DNA of 64,000 nucleotides from Prevotella sp. CAG:732. GTDB lineage: Bacteria; Bacteroidota; Bacteroidia; Bacteroidales; Bacteroidaceae. Shown here in pieces: positions 61,063-64,000 of this stretch; position 1 is the first letter of the stretch; the number at the start of each line of letters is the position of its first letter. A program made the translations under genes and the position numbers. The stretch is from contig FR893244.1 in assembly GCA_000436035.1 (NCBI GenBank), positions 1 to 64,000 of the forward strand. The letters are read 5' to 3'. The notes under the pieces were generated by a model. That model was not told the origin of the DNA. It did not search any database and saw nothing but the letters and a program-made list of their open reading frames with translations.

Positions 61063-63036
61063 TTACCACTTCCACTTCAGTTGAAGTTCCAAGTCTGACT
61101 GGCAGGAGCCATTGATTTGCTGCAAGCCAGAGGAGATATGATTGCGATCGAAATATTGAGTCATCGCCCACTTGCAAGCCAGCAGCCAGTGACTGCCGAC
61201 ATCCACCTTCGCCAAGAGCGCACATCGGATGCCCTCACCGAAATAACTCCCGAAACTCATCGTATAGAGCATTCCCGGTTCCAAGGCATACACCCGACTA
61301 TCATAATCGCTCGTATGAAAATACCCCATTGAGGCTTGAAGTCTCAGCCATCTGTAGCGATAGGCGAAAGCCTCACTCGCCATATAGCCCCGACTGCCCG
61401 ACAGCCAAGTGGCATCCACCTGCGTCTTGCTGCTCCACGCACTTCGATTCATGCGCAGATATAGGCGAGCACGCTGCGTGGTGGCTTCGTTCTTCCACTT
61501 GTATTGATACCGAGCACCCATACTGATGAAACTAGATAGTTGACAGACGGCACTCACCAGATAATCCATGGCATAGGTACTCCCAGTCGTATGATATTTC
61601 GGCCAAGCGAAGTAAGCCACATCACCATATGCCTCCACCATCCACTTGGCAGAAGGTGTCCATCTCATACCGACATAGCCACCACTCTCATCCTGCACAT
61701 CACTGCCAGCCTTGAAACTATTACTGTACATTGCATAGTAGCGGTAAGGATAGAAGCGATAGAGAGCCAGAAGCGACCATTTCTCCGAGAAGAGATAGCT
61801 CATACTGTTGACGGTCGCCACCACACCACAATCGCCCGTAGCCGTCTCTCCTTGCATCGTGAGCCGATGAGAGACATAACCATAGTCAACGCTCATGTTC
61901 CAAAACGATTTCCCTTCGGGGGCGAAGCGCTTATATAGTTGCGACTTGTCGGGATATAGCGGAAGCGAATAGGAATAAAAGATACCCGTCGCCCCGACAT
62001 GAAACCCCTTAAAAGAATAATGCAAGTTACCACCTGCCAAGAAGGCCTTCGCCGCCCCTTGCTTCCCTATCTCCTGTTCCGTGCGATGCAAACCAGACGT
62101 CTGAATGGTAGAGATGGAATCGCTCTTGACGGTGGCATCGATGGTGCGATAAGACACGAAGACACTCACATCGAGCCCTTTGGCGACATTCAAGGTTGCC
62201 GCAGCCCCTTGCAGATAGTTGGCAGAGGAACGAGAGGAATGCACACGGATGGAGGTTCCCATCCTACCTAGGGAAGACAAAGCCGAGAGCTTGCCGAAGC
62301 CGAAGTCATTGTTCAATATCAGTCCCATGCCTTCGCTGAGTCGGTATCTGCCCAAGGTGATGTTCTTCCATCTCCCCCATTTCTTCACTTGCAGATAGAA
62401 GGAATAGAAATCATATCCCCACTTGTTCTTGCCGGCGAAGAATGGCTCTCCTGCATCTTGCGAAGCCAAGAAGCCCCATTTCACGTAGTCGCTCCTTCGA
62501 AACTGATACCTCAGCCAGTGCTTCAGTGGATACCCCATATAGCCCTCCACGTCACCCTTTCGCTGATAAAAAGGAATCTTGACATCCGCCACCGCCTCGT
62601 GCTTGCCATACCTTATTATATTAGACAAGGAGGGGAAGGAAGGTTTCGGCACCTCCCCAGCATAGACGAAGCACGACAAGAGTTGACGCTGATACCAGTT
62701 GATGGACTCAATCATCGCCAACTCGCCCAGACTTTTCATTTCCCCATACTGATAGACATAGGCTTGAATATCCTCCACCTGCCCAGCCGAAAGAAAGGGA
62801 AATTGCTCCAGTTCCTCCCTCGTGGCAGTATTGATATTCAAGGGATGCTCAGCATATTCCTCCAGCACCGCCTCATAGTCCTCCCAAGCCACGCTCTCGT
62901 AATCCTCCATCTCGCTGAGTTGTTCGAGATATGGCTGCCAAGGTCGCTGCTCTATATTTTGAGCATTCATCACCTGAGCGCCGCCTATCCAAAGCAGCAC
63001 TCCCATCATTCTCCGATAAGATAAAAGTCTATTCAT
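61063..63036 (-). CDS. Helix-hairpin-helix domain fused to an outer-membrane beta-barrel-like protein
   Basis: A 657-residue secreted protein (signal peptide 1-25). Residues about 60-125 contain two ComEA-like helix-hairpin-helix units (LNINTATREELEQFPFLSAGQVEDI and a second copy ending QRQLLSCF, in that area). The remaining ~520 residues alternate aromatic strands and turns (for example WKNITLGRYRLSEG, WSLLALYRFYPYRYYAMYS, final LELQLKWKW), as expected for an outer-membrane barrel with an aromatic C-terminus. Proteins of this design occur in many Bacteroidota and have no assigned role; a link to DNA handling is only suggested by the HHH part. It has its own promoter (63101-63133). Confidence 0.75.
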   Translation of the reverse strand: MNRLLSYRRMMGVLLWIGGAQVMNAQNIEQRPWQPYLEQLSEMEDYESVAWEDYEAVLEEYAEHPLNINTATREELEQFPFLSAGQVEDIQAYVYQYGEMKSLGELAMIESINWYQRQLLSCFVYAGEVPKPSFPSLSNIIRYGKHEAVADVKIPFYQRKGDVEGYMGYPLKHWLRYQFRRSDYVKWGFLASQDAGEPFFAGKNKWGYDFYSFYLQVKKWGRWKNITLGRYRLSEGMGLILNNDFGFGKLSALSSLGRMGTSIRVHSSRSSANYLQGAAATLNVAKGLDVSVFVSYRTIDATVKSDSISTIQTSGLHRTEQEIGKQGAAKAFLAGGNLHYSFKGFHVGATGIFYSYSLPLYPDKSQLYKRFAPEGKSFWNMSVDYGYVSHRLTMQGETATGDCGVVATVNSMSYLFSEKWSLLALYRFYPYRYYAMYSNSFKAGSDVQDESGGYVGMRWTPSAKWMVEAYGDVAYFAWPKYHTTGSTYAMDYLVSAVCQLSSFISMGARYQYKWKNEATTQRARLYLRMNRSAWSSKTQVDATWLSGSRGYMASEAFAYRYRWLRLQASMGYFHTSDYDSRVYALEPGMLYTMSFGSYFGEGIRCALLAKVDVGSHWLLACKWAMTQYFDRNHISSGLQQINGSCQSDLELQLKWKW

Positions 63037-63100
63037 TGGCTTTCACATATAAATTGTCAGTCATTCTATGATTGATATGGCAATAATCGTCATATCGGGG

Positions 63101-63133
63101 GCAAAGTTACGATTATTCTCGATAACTACCAAA
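63101..63133 (-). promoter_or_regulatory. Promoter of the HHH/barrel gene
   Basis: Minus-strand TTTG (63130-63133), 20 bp, TAACTTTGC (63101-63109). Complete match to the Bacteroidota consensus, about 65 bp ahead of the ATG. Confidence 0.78.
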
Positions 63134-63147
63134 TATTTTCCAAGAAA

Positions 63148-63185
63148 AAAGACGTACGAGCGCAAGATAACGCCCATACGTCTTT
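63148..63185 (-). terminator. Terminator of the small lipoprotein gene
   Basis: Arms AAAGACGTA (63148-63156) and TACGTCTTT (63177-63185) enclose a 20 nt loop; on the minus strand a run of T follows. It ends the DUF1573-like/lipoprotein operon directly upstream of the next promoter. Confidence 0.7.
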
Positions 63186-63217
63186 GTATATTGATTCTCA
63201 AATGAGTCGAGAGATGA

Positions 63218-63706
63218 TTACTCGATGTCGCTTGCCTCCTTGATAATGTCGGAAGGCACAGCATCGCAACGCTCATAGCGACATACATCGCTAGCATCAT
63301 CCTTGGCAGTCCAAATCATAGAACCACTTGCATAGAGGTTGGTTACGATGTAAGACTGATTCCAATCACCCAGGTTGTAATCGTAACTGCCACTCACTAC
63401 ATAACCCAAGTATGGGTCTTGTTCTACCTTGAAACTACCTGTGGTATGAACGGCATAGATACTGTTGAGGTTGTCGTACATCTCCATGGTGTTGTCACGA
63501 CGATGGAAAATCACGTAGCAGTAGGTTCCCTCTGGCATCGGCTGACCATTGTTCCAAGCAATCATCTTCCAAACACCATTCAGGTTGGCTGGTGTCACAG
63601 CCAAAGACTGCTCCTTTGGCTCATCATCATCGCTGCTGCAAGATACAAAACCTGTCGTGAGAAGCAAGGCTGCCAACAAGGTGAAAAGTTTAATTATATG
63701 TTTCAT
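63218..63706 (-). CDS. Small lipoprotein, lipocalin-like
   Basis: A 162-residue lipoprotein: signal ending GFVSC (Cys23) and a flexible acidic linker SSDDDEPKE. The mature part starts LNGVWKMIAWNNG, the pattern of Bacteroidota lipocalin-like domains (a short beta-barrel beginning with a 'l.G.W.l' strand), and contains alternating aromatic strands. The role is unknown, probably ligand binding at the outer membrane. It follows the DUF1573-like gene by 14 bp and is the last gene of that leftward operon. Confidence 0.75.
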   Translation of the reverse strand: MKHIIKLFTLLAALLLTTGFVSCSSDDDEPKEQSLAVTPANLNGVWKMIAWNNGQPMPEGTYCYVIFHRRDNTMEMYDNLNSIYAVHTTGSFKVEQDPYLGYVVSGSYDYNLGDWNQSYIVTNLYASGSMIWTAKDDASDVCRYERCDAVPSDIIKEASDIE

Positions 63707-63720
63707 ATCATTGATTCTTT

Positions 63721-64000
63721 TTAATTGTTACGGTTCACACTCACCGTGATGGTGCGGTCGGAAGGCTTGGCATCCACGCCCTCCAAGATAATCGGGAAGG
63801 TGAAGTCGGGCTTCATCATCGGCGGTATTCTATCCACGAGAAGCGTAATGACCAAATCAGCCTCATCGCCTGGTTCTATCACCTCTGGCTCTGTCTTGAC
63901 CTGAGCATACTGAGGAAGTACCAAACTCGTGATATGCAAGGCTTTCTTGCCACTATTGCCACAGAGGATGCGAGCAGCAGGTTGGGTGCCTGCTTTCACT
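63721..64000 (-). CDS. DUF1573-like protein, C-terminal part (cut by window end)
   Basis: About 92 residues before the stop. The segment NSGKKALHITSLVLP followed by VIEPGDEADLVITL and a final beta strand TITVSVN matches the Ig-like DUF1573 domain ('N.G...L.I..v......i.PG....i.v'). The frame remains open to the window edge; the first apparent start is a GTG at 63999, which is probably internal. It is probably a secreted protein co-transcribed with the small lipoprotein downstream. Confidence 0.6.
   Translation of the reverse strand, partial: VKAGTQPAARILCGNSGKKALHITSLVLPQYAQVKTEPEVIEPGDEADLVITLLVDRIPPMMKPDFTFPIILEGVDAKPSDRTITVSVNRNN

Overview
The window looks like a chromosomal segment of a gut or oral Bacteroidota, most likely Prevotella/Segatella (P. 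copri-like). The evidence is a SusC/SusD polysaccharide utilisation locus (PUL), many promoters of the Bacteroidota type (TTTG, about 19-20 bp, TAnnTTTG) such as 387-417 and 37383-37413, a Bacteroidota uridine kinase with a ThrRS-like N-terminus, HU-HIG type DNA-binding protein, and a short 'LLAGS' peptide gene of the kind common in Prevotella. No rRNA, tRNA, CRISPR array or intact transposase gene was recognised.

Layout. 1-1143: start of a leftward gene (only 8 codons inside the window) and upp. 1157-25652: one long leftward PUL. Read in transcription order it runs ECF sigma factor, FecR-type anti-sigma factor, DUF4832 protein A, SusC with STN signalling domain, SusD, SusE/F-like lipoprotein, DUF4832 lipoprotein B, FAD-dependent oxidoreductase, GH36-like alpha-galactosidase, GH2, GH3, GH2, GH3(+PA14). 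Spacings are mostly below 30 bp. The enzymes are all exo-acting types directed at alpha- and beta-galactosides/glucosides; the only candidates for backbone cutting are the two DUF4832 proteins. 25776-30290: a double-domain esterase, a secreted parallel beta-helix protein with a short companion peptide gene, and a DUF4886 SGNH-like protein. 30328-33763: a 3.4 kb segment (AAA/DUF4143 ATPase, orphan lipoprotein, short palindromic repeats) bracketed by a 103 bp sequence in inverted orientation. 33859-40848: housekeeping and membrane genes (uridine kinase-like protein, Na/Pi cotransporter, NAD epimerase, Aur1-like PAP2 protein, miaB). 40948-46547: an envelope-lipid module (MsbA-like ABC exporter, LpxL-like acyltransferase, WaaP-like kinase, glycosyltransferase, convergent GT90). 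46729-49922: tandem AAA/PD-(D/E)XK proteins. 50015-53932: an AT-rich island of four overlapping or closely packed glycosyltransferases. 54236-55105: an HU-like gene interrupted by an in-frame TAA and a repeat patch. 55227-60947: glf, an LtaS-like phosphotransferase, an ArnT-like glycosyltransferase and a GtrB-like glycosyltransferase. 61063-64000: HHH/outer-membrane beta-barrel protein, small lipoprotein and the end of a DUF1573-like gene.

How it fits together. The PUL proteins would bind and import an oligosaccharide through SusCD, sense it through the SusC STN domain, FecR and the ECF sigma factor, and degrade it in the periplasm. The right half is dominated by cell-surface glycan and lipid assembly: lipid A acylation and export, core phosphorylation and glycosylation, galactofuranose supply (glf), and polyprenol-linked sugar transfer (GtrB/ArnT-type), with variable-looking AT-rich glycosyltransferases inserted beside duplicated nuclease-like genes. 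The items I consider most worth pursuing are the DUF4832 pair as probable unclassified clan GH-A-like glycosidases, the oxidoreductase embedded in the PUL, the inverted-repeat-bracketed segment, the nonsense-interrupted HU gene, and the terminator/promoter overlap with a near-leaderless ABC exporter.
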